Origin: Actinacidiphila rubida
Lineage (GTDB): Bacteria > Actinomycetota > Actinomycetes > Streptomycetales > Streptomycetaceae
DNA: 64,000 nucleotides
Assembly: GCF_900110255.1 (NCBI RefSeq)
Contig: NZ_FODD01000006.1
Span: forward strand, 1 to 64,000
Reading direction: 5' to 3'
The notes under the pieces are model-generated. The model was not told the origin of the DNA. It saw only the letters and a list, made by a program, of their open reading frames with translations, and ran no database searches. Every line of letters begins with the position of its first letter. The stretch's first letter is position 1. Shown piece after piece: positions 35,057 to 43,895 of this stretch. The translations under genes were made by a program, and so were the position numbers.

Positions 35057-36334
35057 TCAGTTCTTGACGTTGATGACCTTGTCGATGGCGCTGTCCGCGT
35101 CCTTCGCCGCCTGCTCGACGGACTTCTTGCCGGTCGCGATGGCCTGCAGCATGTCCTGCAGGGTCTTCGCCTTCTCGACCGTGCCCCAGCCGGGCGCGGT
35201 GGGGACGAACCAGCTGATCTTGGCCGCCTCGGCGGTCACCGCGGACGCCGGGTCGGACTCCAGGGTGGCCAGCTGGGTGTTGTTGTTGGGCAGGTTGCCC
35301 TTGCCCATCAGGACCTGCTGGCCCTTGGTGTTGGTGAAGTCGTTGATCCACTCCGCGGCCAGGTCCTGGGCCTTGGACTTGCTGGGGATCGCCAGGTCGG
35401 AACCGCCGAGGAAGACCGGCATGTTCTTGCCGGACGGGCCGGGCAGCACGAAGTTGACCAGGTTGTCCTTCAGCTTGCCGCCGGTCTTGTCGAACTTCGG
35501 GTCGGCGGCGGAGGGCGCCTCCCAGCCGGGGGCGTACATCATCGCGGACTTGCCCTGGCCGTACACGATGTAGCGGTCCGACTCGTCCTTGGTCAGGTCG
35601 CCGTGCATGTACTTGGCCTCGATGGCCTTCCAGGCGTTGAGGCCCTGGATCGCGGCCGGGTCCTCCAGCGACGCCTTCCACTGGCCGCCGTCCTGCTTGG
35701 CGATGGCGCCGCCGGCGTCGTAGACGAAGGACATCGCCGCGTACCAGTCGCGGCTCGGCTGGTACCAGGCGCTGAACTTGGCGCCCTCCTTGGCCTGGAT
35801 CTTGTCCAGGTCGCCGGTCAGCTCCGTCCAGCTCTTCGGCGCGGCGCTGACGCCGGCCGCGGCCGCGACGTCCTTGCGCCAGGTGGCGATGCGGGCGGCC
35901 GCGTAGTAGGGGACGCCGTAGGTCTTGCCGTCGTACATGACCGACTGCTTCAGACCGTCCAGCCAGGCACCGGAGTTGTCGAACTTGGACGGGTCGACCT
36001 CGGCGAACGCACCCTCGGCCATGTAGGGCACCATCTCGGTGTTGCCCATCTCCACCACGTCCGGCGCGTTGTCGGTGGCGAGCACCGCGTCCAGCTTCGC
36101 GTTCTTGTCCGGCCAGGCGTAGTACTCGTGCTTGACCTTCAGGCCCGGGTGCTTGGCGATGATCGCGTCGTCCGCGGCCTTCACCAGCTCCGGCCAGTTG
36201 TGCTGCGCGTCGACCGTCAGCCAGACGGTGATCGAGGACGCGCTCGACTTGCCGGAGTCCCCGTTCGACCCACAGGCCGCCACACCGACGATCATGGTCG
36301 CGACGCCGATCGCCGCGATGAGCTTGCGCTTCAC
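35057..36334 (-). CDS. dasA: Chitobiose-binding lipoprotein DasA
   Basis: A 425-residue extracellular sugar-binding lipoprotein. The signal peptide KRKLIAAIGVATMIVGVAAC ends in the lipobox VAAC with the lipidated cysteine near residue 21. The mature protein has the SBP_bac_1 fold (ITVWLTVDAQHNWPELVKAADDA, NAPDVVEMGNTEMVPYMAEGAFAEV, GKTYGVPYYAAARIATWRKD). The GTG at 36334 is preceded by GAGGAGGG; the longer frame adds 19 residues that break the signal peptide. It is first in the das operon. Two dre elements lie 106-145 bases upstream, so DasR should repress it until aminosugar phosphate builds up. In S. coelicolor loss of dasA disturbs development. Confidence 0.96.
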   Translation of the reverse strand: MKRKLIAAIGVATMIVGVAACGSNGDSGKSSASSITVWLTVDAQHNWPELVKAADDAIIAKHPGLKVKHEYYAWPDKNAKLDAVLATDNAPDVVEMGNTEMVPYMAEGAFAEVDPSKFDNSGAWLDGLKQSVMYDGKTYGVPYYAAARIATWRKDVAAAAGVSAAPKSWTELTGDLDKIQAKEGAKFSAWYQPSRDWYAAMSFVYDAGGAIAKQDGGQWKASLEDPAAIQGLNAWKAIEAKYMHGDLTKDESDRYIVYGQGKSAMMYAPGWEAPSAADPKFDKTGGKLKDNLVNFVLPGPSGKNMPVFLGGSDLAIPSKSKAQDLAAEWINDFTNTKGQQVLMGKGNLPNNNTQLATLESDPASAVTAEAAKISWFVPTAPGWGTVEKAKTLQDMLQAIATGKKSVEQAAKDADSAIDKVINVKN

Positions 36335-36439
36335 GCCACCCTCCTCAGGATGCCCGAAACTCCCCCCACCGCCCGAAATGCCGGACCGCATGACGACACA
36401 CCGCGGCCGGTCCTGCTCGTGGGTCTGGGATGTGGCCTT

Positions 36440-36479
36440 AATGGTTTAGACCAGTACCGGGAGCTTGGCCTAGACCTTT
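36440..36479. promoter_or_regulatory. Double dre operator between dasA and dasR
   Basis: Two DasR sites lie in tandem: AATGGTTTAGACCAGT (36440-36455) and CTTGGCCTAGACCTTT (36464-36479). The starts are 24 bases apart. The first matches the consensus ACTGGTCTAGACCAGT better than the second. They sit in the 280-bp divergent gap, nearer to dasA, and resemble the two-site dasA promoter of S. coelicolor. They are likely to serve dasA and possibly dasR. Confidence 0.85.
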
Positions 36480-36614
36480 GGGGGTGTCAAGGGTGTATAA
36501 GAACACCCGTCGGCTCTGTTACCGGACCGACACCTGAGGGGGACAGCCGGCCACCACCTCCCAGCACCAGGTCAGCACGTGCCACCATGTGAGCCGCTAT
36601 CAACGGAGGAGCCG

Positions 36615-37418
36615 GTGACGGCAGCACGTCATCAGTCGGGAGTAGACGTCATGCAGAGCGACGCGGGCACGGCGGAGTCCACGGGGAACGGCACCGCGGG
36701 CCGCACCGCCCGCGTGCCCAAGTACTACCGGCTCAAGCGGCATCTGCTGGACATCACGCAGACCATGCCCCCCGGCACCCCGGTCCCTCCCGAACGCACG
36801 CTGGCCACGGAGTTCGACACCTCCCGCACCACCGTCCGCCAGGCCCTCCAGGAGCTCGTCGTCGAGGGCAGGCTGGAGCGCATCCAGGGCAAGGGCACCT
36901 TCGTGGCCAAGCCCAAGGTCTCCCAGGCCCTGCAACTGACCTCGTACACCGAGGACATGCGCGCCCAGGGACTGGAACCGGCCTCCCAGCTGCTGGACAT
37001 CGGCTACATCACCGCCGACGACCGGCTCGCCGGGCTGCTGGACATGAAGGCCGGCGGCCGGGTGCTGCGCATCGAGCGGCTGCGGCTGGCCAGCGGCGAG
37101 CCGATGGCCATCGAGACCACCCACCTGTCCGCCAAGCGCTTCCCCGCGCTGCGCCGCAGCCTGGCCAAGTACACCTCGCTGTACACCGCGTTGGCGGAGG
37201 TCTACGACGTGCGGCTGGCCGAGGCGGAGGAGACCATCGAGACCTCGCTGGCCACCCCGCGCGAGGCCGGGCTGCTCGGCACCGACGTCGGCCTGCCGAT
37301 GCTGATGCTCTCCCGGCACTCCATCGACACCGTCGGCGAACCGGTCGAATGGGTGCGATCCGTCTACCGCGGGGACCGGTACAAGTTCGTGGCCCGCCTC
37401 AGCCGGCCGGTGGACTGA
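36615..37418 (+). CDS. dasR: GntR/HutC-family regulator DasR
   Basis: A 267-residue global regulator of aminosugar metabolism, development and antibiotic production. The winged helix (about 35-100) contains [58 protein letters not shown]. The HutC/UTRA effector domain (about 115-260) includes [22 protein letters not shown] and [20 protein letters not shown]. GlcN-6-P is the known inducer. The start is set at GTG 36615 because GGAGGA (36604-36609) is five bases upstream. An upstream TTG/ATG frame would add residues that the S. coelicolor protein lacks. It is divergent from dasA. Confidence 0.96.
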   Translation: MTAARHQSGVDVMQSDAGTAESTGNGTAGRTARVPKYYRLKRHLLDITQTMPPGTPVPPERTLATEFDTSRTTVRQALQELVVEGRLERIQGKGTFVAKPKVSQALQLTSYTEDMRAQGLEPASQLLDIGYITADDRLAGLLDMKAGGRVLRIERLRLASGEPMAIETTHLSAKRFPALRRSLAKYTSLYTALAEVYDVRLAEAEETIETSLATPREAGLLGTDVGLPMLMLSRHSIDTVGEPVEWVRSVYRGDRYKFVARLSRPVD

Positions 37419-37543
37419 GCGGTCCGCCGGGTGGCGTACACCGTGGCCACACCGAGATCCGCACAGGTAGTGACTGTGGTCGGTCCCCTCCCCTAGTTTC
37501 GTGCGCACTGCACTGGTCGCTCTAGGGGACGGGAGCCACACGC

Positions 37544-37801
37544 ATGACCGCCACACCTCCTGACACCGCACCACCGGTGATCACACCCTCACGGGTGATC
37601 GCCGCACTCTGCCTCGTCGCGCCGTTCGTCGCCCTGCTGTGGGTGAGTTCGTACGCGCGGTTGACGCCGAGGTTCATCGGGATCCCGTTCTTCTACTGGT
37701 ACCAGATGGCCTGGGTGCCGGTCGCGGCCGCGCTCACGTACACCGCGTACGCCCTGGTCCGCCGTGAGGAGCGCGCGCGCAAGGGGGGTGCGGCCCAGTG
37801 A
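37544..37801 (+). CDS. DUF3311 small membrane protein (symporter accessory)
   Basis: An 85-residue protein with two transmembrane helices (about 17-38 and 50-75) and a basic tail RREERARKGG. DUF3311 proteins are encoded directly before sodium:solute symporters and probably help fold or regulate them. Here the stop overlaps the symporter start by four bases (GTGA), confirming coupling. The ATG at 37544 follows GGGAG. A clear promoter was not found in the 125-bp gap after dasR. Confidence 0.88.
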   Translation: MTATPPDTAPPVITPSRVIAALCLVAPFVALLWVSSYARLTPRFIGIPFFYWYQMAWVPVAAALTYTAYALVRREERARKGGAAQ

Positions 37802-39465
37802 AGAACGACGTCAACGGCGTCGCGCTCGGCGTCTTCCTGTTCTTCTTCCTCGCCGTCACGGTGGTCGGCTTCATGGCCGCCCGCTGGCGGCGCGCCGACA
37901 ACGCCCTGCACCTGGACGAATGGGGTCTGGGCGGGCGGAGCTTCGGCACCTGGGTCACCTGGTTCCTGCTCGGCGGCGACCTCTACACCGCGTACACCTT
38001 CGTCGCGGTCCCGGCCGCGATCTACGGCGCCGGCGCGGCCGGCTTCTTCGCGGTGCCGTACACGATCATCACGTACCCGCTGGTGTTCCTGTTCCTGCCG
38101 CGGCTGTGGTCGGTCTCGCACCGCCACGGCTACGTGACGTCCTCGGACTTCATCCGCGGGCGGTTCGGCTCCAAGTCCCTGTCGGTGGCCGTCGCGCTCA
38201 CCGGCATCCTGGCCACGATGCCGTACATCGCCCTGCAGCTGGTCGGCATCCAGGCGGTGCTGGACGTGATGGGCGTGGGCGGCAGCGACTCCACCAACTG
38301 GTTCGTCAAGGACCTGCCGCTGATGATCGCCTTCGCGGTGCTCGCGGCCTACACGTACTCGTCCGGCCTGCGGGCGCCCGCGCTCATCGCCTTCGTCAAG
38401 GACGCACTGATCTACCTCGTCATCGCGGTGGCGATCATCTACATCCCGTACAAGCTCGGCGGGTTCGACCACATCTTCAGCAAGGCGTCGGCCGCGTACT
38501 CGGTGAAGAACCCGGCGACCGGCCTGCCGCGCGGCTCGCTGGTGACCGGCCCGAAGGCCCAGTGGGCCTACGCCACCCTGGCGATGGGCTCGGCGATGGC
38601 GCTCTTCCTCTACCCGCACTCGGTCACGGCCGTGCTGTCCGGCAAGAGCCGCGACACCATCCGCCGCAACACCACCATCCTGCCGCTGTACTCGCTGATG
38701 CTCGGCCTGCTGGCCCTGCTCGGCTTCATGGCGCTGGCCGACGGCGTCGGCAAGGGCATCAAGGGCTACAACGCGCAGCTGGCGATCCCGCAGCTGTTCG
38801 AGAACATCTTCCCGTCGTGGTTCGCCGGCGTGGCGTTCGCCGCGATCGGGATCGGCGCGCTGGTGCCGGCGGCCATCATGTCGATCGCCGCGGCGAACCT
38901 GTTCACCCGCAACATCTACAAGGACCTCTTCAAGCCGGACGCCACGCCCGCGCAGGAGACCCGGGTCTCCAAGCTGGCGTCGCTGGTGGTGAAGGTCGGC
39001 GCGCTGGTCTTCGTGCTCACCATGGACAAGACCGTCGCGATCAACTTCCAGCTGCTGGGCGGCATCTGGATCCTCCAGACCGTGCCGGCGATCGTCGGCG
39101 GCCTGTTCACGCGGTGGTTCCACCGCTGGGCCCTGCTGGCCGGCTGGGCGGCCGGCATGGCCTACGGCACGTGGAAGGCGTACGAGCAGACCAGCCCCAC
39201 ACAGGCGCACTTCGGCGGGAACTCCGACATGATCCCGTGGATCGGCGAGAAGGGGTACATCGGGCTGACGGCGTTCGTCCTCAACGCGGGCGTCGCGGTG
39301 GTCCTCACGCTCGTCCTCAACGCGGTCAAGGCTCCCGCCGGGGTGGACGAGACGTCCGCGACGGACTACGTCGTGGAATCGGGGGACTCCACGACGGCGG
39401 GTGCGCCGGTTCCCCGGCCGGGGGACGAGCCCGGGGTGTCGCCCGGGGTTCCCGAACCCGCCTAG
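37798..39465 (+). CDS. Sodium:solute symporter (monocarboxylate permease-like)
   Basis: A 555-residue SSS-family transporter with about 13 predicted helices. Characteristic segments are WGLGGRSFGTWVTWFLLGGDLYTAYTFVAVPAAIYG, SSDFIRGRFGSKSLSVAVALTGILATMPYIALQLVGIQAVL, and GIGALVPAAIMSIAAANLFTRNIYKDLF. The last 45 residues are hydrophilic and Pro/Gly-rich. The relatives I recall transport monocarboxylates such as pyruvate or acetate in Streptomyces and Corynebacterium, which is a reasonable guess. The GTG at 37798 overlaps the DUF3311 stop. No regulator-binding site was recognised. Confidence 0.9.
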   Translation: MKNDVNGVALGVFLFFFLAVTVVGFMAARWRRADNALHLDEWGLGGRSFGTWVTWFLLGGDLYTAYTFVAVPAAIYGAGAAGFFAVPYTIITYPLVFLFLPRLWSVSHRHGYVTSSDFIRGRFGSKSLSVAVALTGILATMPYIALQLVGIQAVLDVMGVGGSDSTNWFVKDLPLMIAFAVLAAYTYSSGLRAPALIAFVKDALIYLVIAVAIIYIPYKLGGFDHIFSKASAAYSVKNPATGLPRGSLVTGPKAQWAYATLAMGSAMALFLYPHSVTAVLSGKSRDTIRRNTTILPLYSLMLGLLALLGFMALADGVGKGIKGYNAQLAIPQLFENIFPSWFAGVAFAAIGIGALVPAAIMSIAAANLFTRNIYKDLFKPDATPAQETRVSKLASLVVKVGALVFVLTMDKTVAINFQLLGGIWILQTVPAIVGGLFTRWFHRWALLAGWAAGMAYGTWKAYEQTSPTQAHFGGNSDMIPWIGEKGYIGLTAFVLNAGVAVVLTLVLNAVKAPAGVDETSATDYVVESGDSTTAGAPVPRPGDEPGVSPGVPEPA

Positions 39466-39974
39466 CCGTCAGGGCAGGGCCCTGATCAGCCCATCGCCCC
39501 TCCCCGGGCGGGGGTACGCCCTCCCGGGCAGGGGTTCGCCCTCCCCGGGCAAGGGGTTCGCCCTGTCCGGGCGAAGGGTCACCATCTGGGGCGCGGGGTC
39601 CCCCAGCCTTCGGCCGGGGGTGCCCCCAACGCGCGCAACCGGCCACCGGGCCGGTGGTCCGGACACGACAGCAACAGCCCCTTCGGGGCGGTGACGAACC
39701 GCGGCGCCGCGGTGGCTGGTCGCGCAGTTCCCCGCGCCCCTACGGGGCGCGTGCTGCCCCGGCAGGAGCGTTGCCGTCGAACGGGGGTTCAGGGGTCACC
39801 GTCAGGGGCGCGGGGTCCCCCGGCAGGGGCGTTGCCGTCGGGCCGGGGGGTTCGCCCTGTGCGGGCGGAGGGTCACCATCAGGGGCGCAAAAAACGGCGC
39901 GCGCAACCGGCCACCGGGTCGGTGGTCCGGACGCGACAGCAACAGCCCCTTCGGGCCGGTGACGACCCGCGGGC
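39466..39974. repeat. 509-bp gene-free island of long direct repeats
   Basis: The gap holds no gene. A 74-bp unit occurs at 39631-39704 and again at 39899-39972 with four mismatches; each copy contains a near-palindrome CCACCGGGCCGGTGG or its variant. Both are preceded by relatives of a unit reading GGGTTCGCCCTGTCCGGGCG then GGGTCACCAT (near 39550 and 39850). A REP-like unit lies at about 39598-39629. At 39717-39757 lies the reverse complement of the GGGGCGCGGGGAACTGCGCG unit found at the window left edge. The second long copy ends two bases before the stop codon of the regulator gene. Confidence 0.8.
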
Positions 39975-40928
39975 TCAGCGGCTGGCGAAGGTGCGGCGGT
40001 AGGCGTGGGGGGTGGTGCCGGTCCAGCGGGTGAAGTGGTGGCGCAGCGTCGCCGCGTTGCCGAACCCGGCGCGCACCGCGATCGAGTCGATCGTCTCGTC
40101 GGACCCTTCGAGCAGCGCCCGCGCCAGCAGGACCCGCTGGCCCAGCAGCCAGCGATACGGCGTCGTCCCCGTCTCCTGCTGGAAGCGCCGCGCGAACGTC
40201 CGCGGTGACATGTGCGCCCGCAGGGCCATCTCCTCGACGGTGATCTCGCGGTCGAGGTTCGCCTCCATCCACACCAGCACCCCGCCGACGGTGTCGCTCG
40301 ACGCCCGCGGCAGCGGCCGGTCCACGAACTGGGCCTGGCCGCCCTCCCGGTGGGGCGGCACCACCATGCGGCGGGCGATCGCGTTGGCCACCGCCGAGCC
40401 CTGCTCCCTGCGCACCAGGTGCAGGCACGCGTCGATGCCGGCGGCCGTACCGGCCGAGGTGATCACCCCGGCGTCGTCGACGTACAGCACGTCCGGCTCG
40501 ACCCGGGCCGCCGGGCACCGCGCGGACAGCCGGTCGACGTGCCGCCAGTGCGCGGTGCACCGGCGCCCGTCGAGCAGTCCCGCCGCGGCCAGCACGAACA
40601 CGCCCGAGCAGACGCTGAGCACGGTCGCGCCGCGCTCCACCGCCCGGGTCAGCGCGCGCAGCACGTCCGCCGGGAACTCCCGGTCCAGGAACGACTCCCC
40701 GGCCGGCACGGCGATCAGGTCCGCCTCCTCCAGCCGGTCCAGGCCGTCCGGCACGGACAGCGCGAACCCGGCGTGGGTGCCGAGCACCGGCCCCTCCCCC
40801 GAGACGACCGCGAAGTCGTAGACGGGCAGGCCCTCGTCACTCCGGTCGAGCCCGAACACCTCGCAGACCACGCCGAGTTCGAAGGGGTGCACGCCGTCCA
40901 GCACCAGAGCGGCCACGTTCTGCAGCAT
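39975..40928 (-). CDS. GlxA-type regulator (DJ-1/PfpI plus AraC domains)
   Basis: A 317-residue regulator. The N-terminal DJ-1/PfpI-like domain (about 3-165) includes VAALVLDGVHPFELGVVCEVFG and ATVLSVCSGVFVLAAAGLLDGRRCTAHWRHVD, with cysteine at the nucleophile elbow. The AraC DNA-binding domain (about 215-315) has ITVEEMALRAHMSPRTFARRFQQETGTTPYRWLLGQRVLLARALL and IAVRAGFGNAATLRHHFTRWTGTTPHAYRR. The start is ATG 40928. It diverges from the nrd operon region. In S. coelicolor an AraC-type gene, nrdS, follows nrdB; none is found there in this window, so a link between this protein and nrdAB is possible but untested. Confidence 0.9.
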   Translation of the reverse strand: MLQNVAALVLDGVHPFELGVVCEVFGLDRSDEGLPVYDFAVVSGEGPVLGTHAGFALSVPDGLDRLEEADLIAVPAGESFLDREFPADVLRALTRAVERGATVLSVCSGVFVLAAAGLLDGRRCTAHWRHVDRLSARCPAARVEPDVLYVDDAGVITSAGTAAGIDACLHLVRREQGSAVANAIARRMVVPPHREGGQAQFVDRPLPRASSDTVGGVLVWMEANLDREITVEEMALRAHMSPRTFARRFQQETGTTPYRWLLGQRVLLARALLEGSDETIDSIAVRAGFGNAATLRHHFTRWTGTTPHAYRRTFASR

Positions 40929-41016
40929 GGTCCGAGCATGCCACGTGGCAGGATGTCGCGGTAGTACGACAGTCCTGCCACTGTCCGGTCGTAAGCAGCA
41001 CGAGCACCCTTGACTC

Positions 41017-41154
41017 ATGACACTCCTCCTGGACATCGCCGCCCTGTTCGCCCTGCTGACCGCCCTGACCGCCGCCCCGCTGACCGGCGCGCTCCACGAC
41101 GCCCGCATCGACCGCCAGCTCCGCGAGGCTGGGAACGCCTCCGCGCGCCGCTGA
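41017..41154 (+). CDS. Possible 45-residue membrane peptide
   Basis: A short frame, ATG 41017 to TGA 41152-41154, encoding a peptide with one hydrophobic helix (LLLDIAALFALLTALTAAPLTGAL) and a charged tail (HDARIDRQLREAG). No ribosome-binding site precedes it. It lies between the divergent GlxA-type gene and the nrd regulatory region. A single membrane helix with a charged end is plausible for a real small protein, but chance frames are common at this G+C content. Confidence 0.3.
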   Translation: MTLLLDIAALFALLTALTAAPLTGALHDARIDRQLREAGNASARR

Positions 41155-41181
41155 CCATCCGTCCGACACGCCGCCACGACA

Positions 41182-41228
41182 CCACTAGATGTGGGGTTCG
41201 CACGAAGGGGGACCACAACATGTATGCT
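41182..41228 (+). promoter_or_regulatory. Paired NrdR boxes ahead of nrdAB
   Basis: CCACTAGATGTGGGGT (41182-41197) and CCACAACATGTATGCT (41213-41228) both fit the 16-base NrdR-box pattern (cores CACTAGATGTGG and CACAACATGTATG). They are 31 bp apart, three helical turns, which is the spacing described for NrdR in Streptomyces ribonucleotide-reductase promoters. NrdR with bound dATP would repress here. The nrdR gene itself is not in this window. Confidence 0.75.
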
Positions 41229-41420
41229 CAACTCCGCTGCCCGCAGGGGAAGCCGGTGTGAGTCCGGCGCTGCCCCGCAACGGTGAGCGGCGGCGCCCCG
41301 ACGCGCCCCCGCACAGCCCGATCGCCTGCCGGCGCCGCGCCCGGGCGATCGGGCGCGCTGTGTCCGGGCCTCGCGGAGTGGGCTCGCGGACGCGCTCCGC
41401 CCCGCCACCGCGCGGGCCGC
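41229..41420 (+). ncRNA. Cobalamin (B12) riboswitch controlling nrdAB
   Basis: The segment 41241-41287 contains the conserved cobalamin-riboswitch core: GGGGAAGCCGGTGTGAGTCC, then a short stretch leading into GCTGCCCCGCAACGGTGAG. It is followed by paired GC-rich arms (around CGATCGCC and GGGCGATCG, 41319-41358) and ends about 60 bases before nrdA. In S. coelicolor a B12 riboswitch represses nrdABS when cobalamin is available so that the B12-dependent enzyme NrdJ is used instead. The element here is in the same place. The 3-prime boundary is approximate. Confidence 0.9.
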
Positions 41421-41480
41421 GGTGCCGCCTTCCGTCCCTCGCCGCCGGCCGCCGCCGCGCTACGAGGGAGAGCACCGATC

Positions 41481-43895
41481 GTGACCATCGCGTCCGACGC
41501 ACCCGCAGCAACCGCCGCCGTACCACCCCAGGACCCCGCCGACGCCGCAGGCGCCGCGCTCCTGCGGGACCTCGTGACGCTCACCGCCGACCTTCCCGAC
41601 ACCGACCCCGGACGGGTCGCCGCCGCCGCCCTGCGCGGGCGCAGCGGCCGCGCCGACGCCGCCGAACTGCGCGGCCTGGCCATCGAGGCCGCCGCGGGAC
41701 TGATCGCCGAGGACCCCGGGTACTCCCGGCTGGCCGCCCGCCTGCTGACCGCGTCCATCGCCGAAGAGGCCGCGGGCCAGGGCGCGGTGGCGTTCTCCGC
41801 TTCGGTGGCCGTGGGCCACCGCGAGGGCCTGGTGAGCGACCGCACCGCGCACTTCGTCGCGCTGCACGCCGAGCGGCTGGACGCACTGGCCGCGCGGGCG
41901 CTCGAGGACGGCGCCGACGACCGCTTCGGGTACTTCGGGCTGCGCACCCTGCACAGCCGCTACATGCTGCGGCATCCGATCACCCGTCAGGTCATCGAGA
42001 CCGCCCAGCACTTCCTGCTGCGCGTCGCGGCCGGCCTGGCCGAGGACGACACCGCCCGCGCGCTGGACGAGGTGACCGCGCTGTACGGGCTGATGAACCG
42101 GCTGGAGTACCTGCCGAGTTCGCCGACCCTGTTCAACTCCGGCACCCGCCACCCGCAGATGTCCGCCTGCTACCTCCTGGACTCCCCGCAGGACGAGCTG
42201 GGCTCGATCTACGACGGGTACGGGCAGATCGCCCGGCTGTCGAAGTTCGCCGGCGGCATCGGGCTGTCCTACTCGCGGATCCGTGCCCGCGGCGCGCTGA
42301 TCCGCGGCACCAACGGGCACTCCAACGGCATCGTGCCCTTCCTGAAGACGCTCGACGCCTCGGTGGCCGCGGTCAACCAGGGCGGCCGCCGCAAGGGCGC
42401 GGCCGCGGTGTACCTGGAGACGTGGCACGCCGACGTCGAGGAGTTCCTGGAGCTGCGCGACAACACCGGTGAGGAGGCCCGCAGGACGCACAACCTGAAC
42501 CTGGCCCACTGGGTGCCCGACGAGTTCATGCGCCGCGTCGAGGCGGACGCGCCGTGGTCGCTGTTCTCCCCGTCGGACGTCCCCGAGCTGGTGGACCTGT
42601 GGGGCGACGCGTTCGACACCGCCTACCGCGCGGCGGAGGCCGCGGGGCTGGCCCGCCGGACCCTGCCCGCCCGCGAGCTGTACGGGCGGATGATGCGCAC
42701 CCTCGCCCAGACCGGTCAGGGCTGGATGACCTTCAAGGACGCGGCGAACCGCACCGCCAACCAGACCGCGGAGCCCGGCCGCACCGTGCACTCCTCCAAC
42801 CTGTGCACGGAGATCCTGGAGGTCACCGAGGAGTCCGAGACCGCGGTGTGCAACCTCGGGTCGGTCAACCTCGGCGCGTTCGTCGCGCGGGACGACGCCG
42901 CTGACGTCATGGACTGGGCGCGCCTGGACGCGACGGTGCGCACCGCCGTGACGTTCCTCGACCGCGTGGTGGACCTCAACTTCTACCCGACCGAGCAGGC
43001 GGGCCGCTCCAACGCCAAGTGGCGCCCGGTGGGCCTGGGCGTCACGGGCCTGCAGGACGTCTTCTTCCGGCTGCGGCTGCCGTTCGACTCCCCCGCCGCC
43101 AGGGAGCTGTCCACCAGGATCGCCGAGCGGATCATGCTCGCCGCCTACGAGACGTCCTGCGACCTCGCCGAGCGCAACGGGCCGCTGCCGCGCTGGGAGC
43201 AGACCCGCACCGCCGCGGGCGTCCTGCACCCCGACCACTACGGCGTGCGGCCGCACTGGCCCGAGCGCTGGGACGCGCTGCGCACCCGCATGGCGTCGAC
43301 CGGCCTGCGCAACGCCCTGCTGCTGGCGATCGCCCCGACCGCCACGAACGCGTCGATCGTCGGCGCGTACGAGTGCATCGAGCCGCAGGTCTCCAACCTG
43401 TTCAAGCGCGAGACGCTGTCCGGGGAGTTCCTCCAGGTCAACTCCTACCTGGTGGCGGACCTCAAGCGGCTGGGCGTGTGGGACGAGCAGACCCGCGAGG
43501 CGCTGCGGGAGAGCGGCGGCAGCGTGCAGGGCCTGTCCTGGATCCCCGCCGAGGTGCGCGCGCTGTACCGCACGGCCTGGGAGATCCCGCAGCGCGCGCT
43601 GATCGACCTGGCCGCGGCCCGCACGCCGTACCTGGACCAGAGCCAGTCGCTGAACCTGTTCATGGAGACGCCGACCATCGGCAAGCTCAGCTCGATGTAC
43701 CTCCACGCGTGGAAGCAGGGCCTGAAGACCACGTACTACCTGCGCTCGCGGCCGGCCACCCGGATCGCCCGGGCCGCCCAGGCGCAGGTCCCGGCCCCGG
43801 CGCGCGTCCCCGTGCCCGCCCCGGCCGCCCCCGGCGACGCCGACGCGATCGCCTGCTCCCTGGAGAACCCCGAGTCCTGCGAGGCATGCCAGTGA
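41481..43895 (+). CDS. nrdA: Ribonucleotide reductase class Ia, alpha subunit
   Basis: An 804-residue catalytic subunit that makes deoxyribonucleotides using oxygen. Active-site segments are QMSACYLLDSPQD (first cysteine, near residue 230), VHSSNLCTEILEVT (thiyl-radical cysteine, near 444) and AVCNLGSVNLGAF, with the radical-relay tyrosines in the C-terminal barrel (LKTTYYLRSRPATR). The C-terminal tail ends ESCEACQ, the CxxC pair reduced by thioredoxin. No ATP-cone is evident at the N-terminus. The start is GTG 41481 with GAGGGAGAG upstream; the longer frame reads through the riboswitch. Expression should be off when B12 is plentiful and when dATP is high. Confidence 0.96.
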   Translation: MTIASDAPAATAAVPPQDPADAAGAALLRDLVTLTADLPDTDPGRVAAAALRGRSGRADAAELRGLAIEAAAGLIAEDPGYSRLAARLLTASIAEEAAGQGAVAFSASVAVGHREGLVSDRTAHFVALHAERLDALAARALEDGADDRFGYFGLRTLHSRYMLRHPITRQVIETAQHFLLRVAAGLAEDDTARALDEVTALYGLMNRLEYLPSSPTLFNSGTRHPQMSACYLLDSPQDELGSIYDGYGQIARLSKFAGGIGLSYSRIRARGALIRGTNGHSNGIVPFLKTLDASVAAVNQGGRRKGAAAVYLETWHADVEEFLELRDNTGEEARRTHNLNLAHWVPDEFMRRVEADAPWSLFSPSDVPELVDLWGDAFDTAYRAAEAAGLARRTLPARELYGRMMRTLAQTGQGWMTFKDAANRTANQTAEPGRTVHSSNLCTEILEVTEESETAVCNLGSVNLGAFVARDDAADVMDWARLDATVRTAVTFLDRVVDLNFYPTEQAGRSNAKWRPVGLGVTGLQDVFFRLRLPFDSPAARELSTRIAERIMLAAYETSCDLAERNGPLPRWEQTRTAAGVLHPDHYGVRPHWPERWDALRTRMASTGLRNALLLAIAPTATNASIVGAYECIEPQVSNLFKRETLSGEFLQVNSYLVADLKRLGVWDEQTREALRESGGSVQGLSWIPAEVRALYRTAWEIPQRALIDLAAARTPYLDQSQSLNLFMETPTIGKLSSMYLHAWKQGLKTTYYLRSRPATRIARAAQAQVPAPARVPVPAPAAPGDADAIACSLENPESCEACQ

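Noticed and set aside
37419..37543. A dre site ahead of the DUF3311/symporter genes
   Set aside because: TGGTCGGTCCCC and TGGTCGCTCTAG share only half of the dre core; not enough to call.
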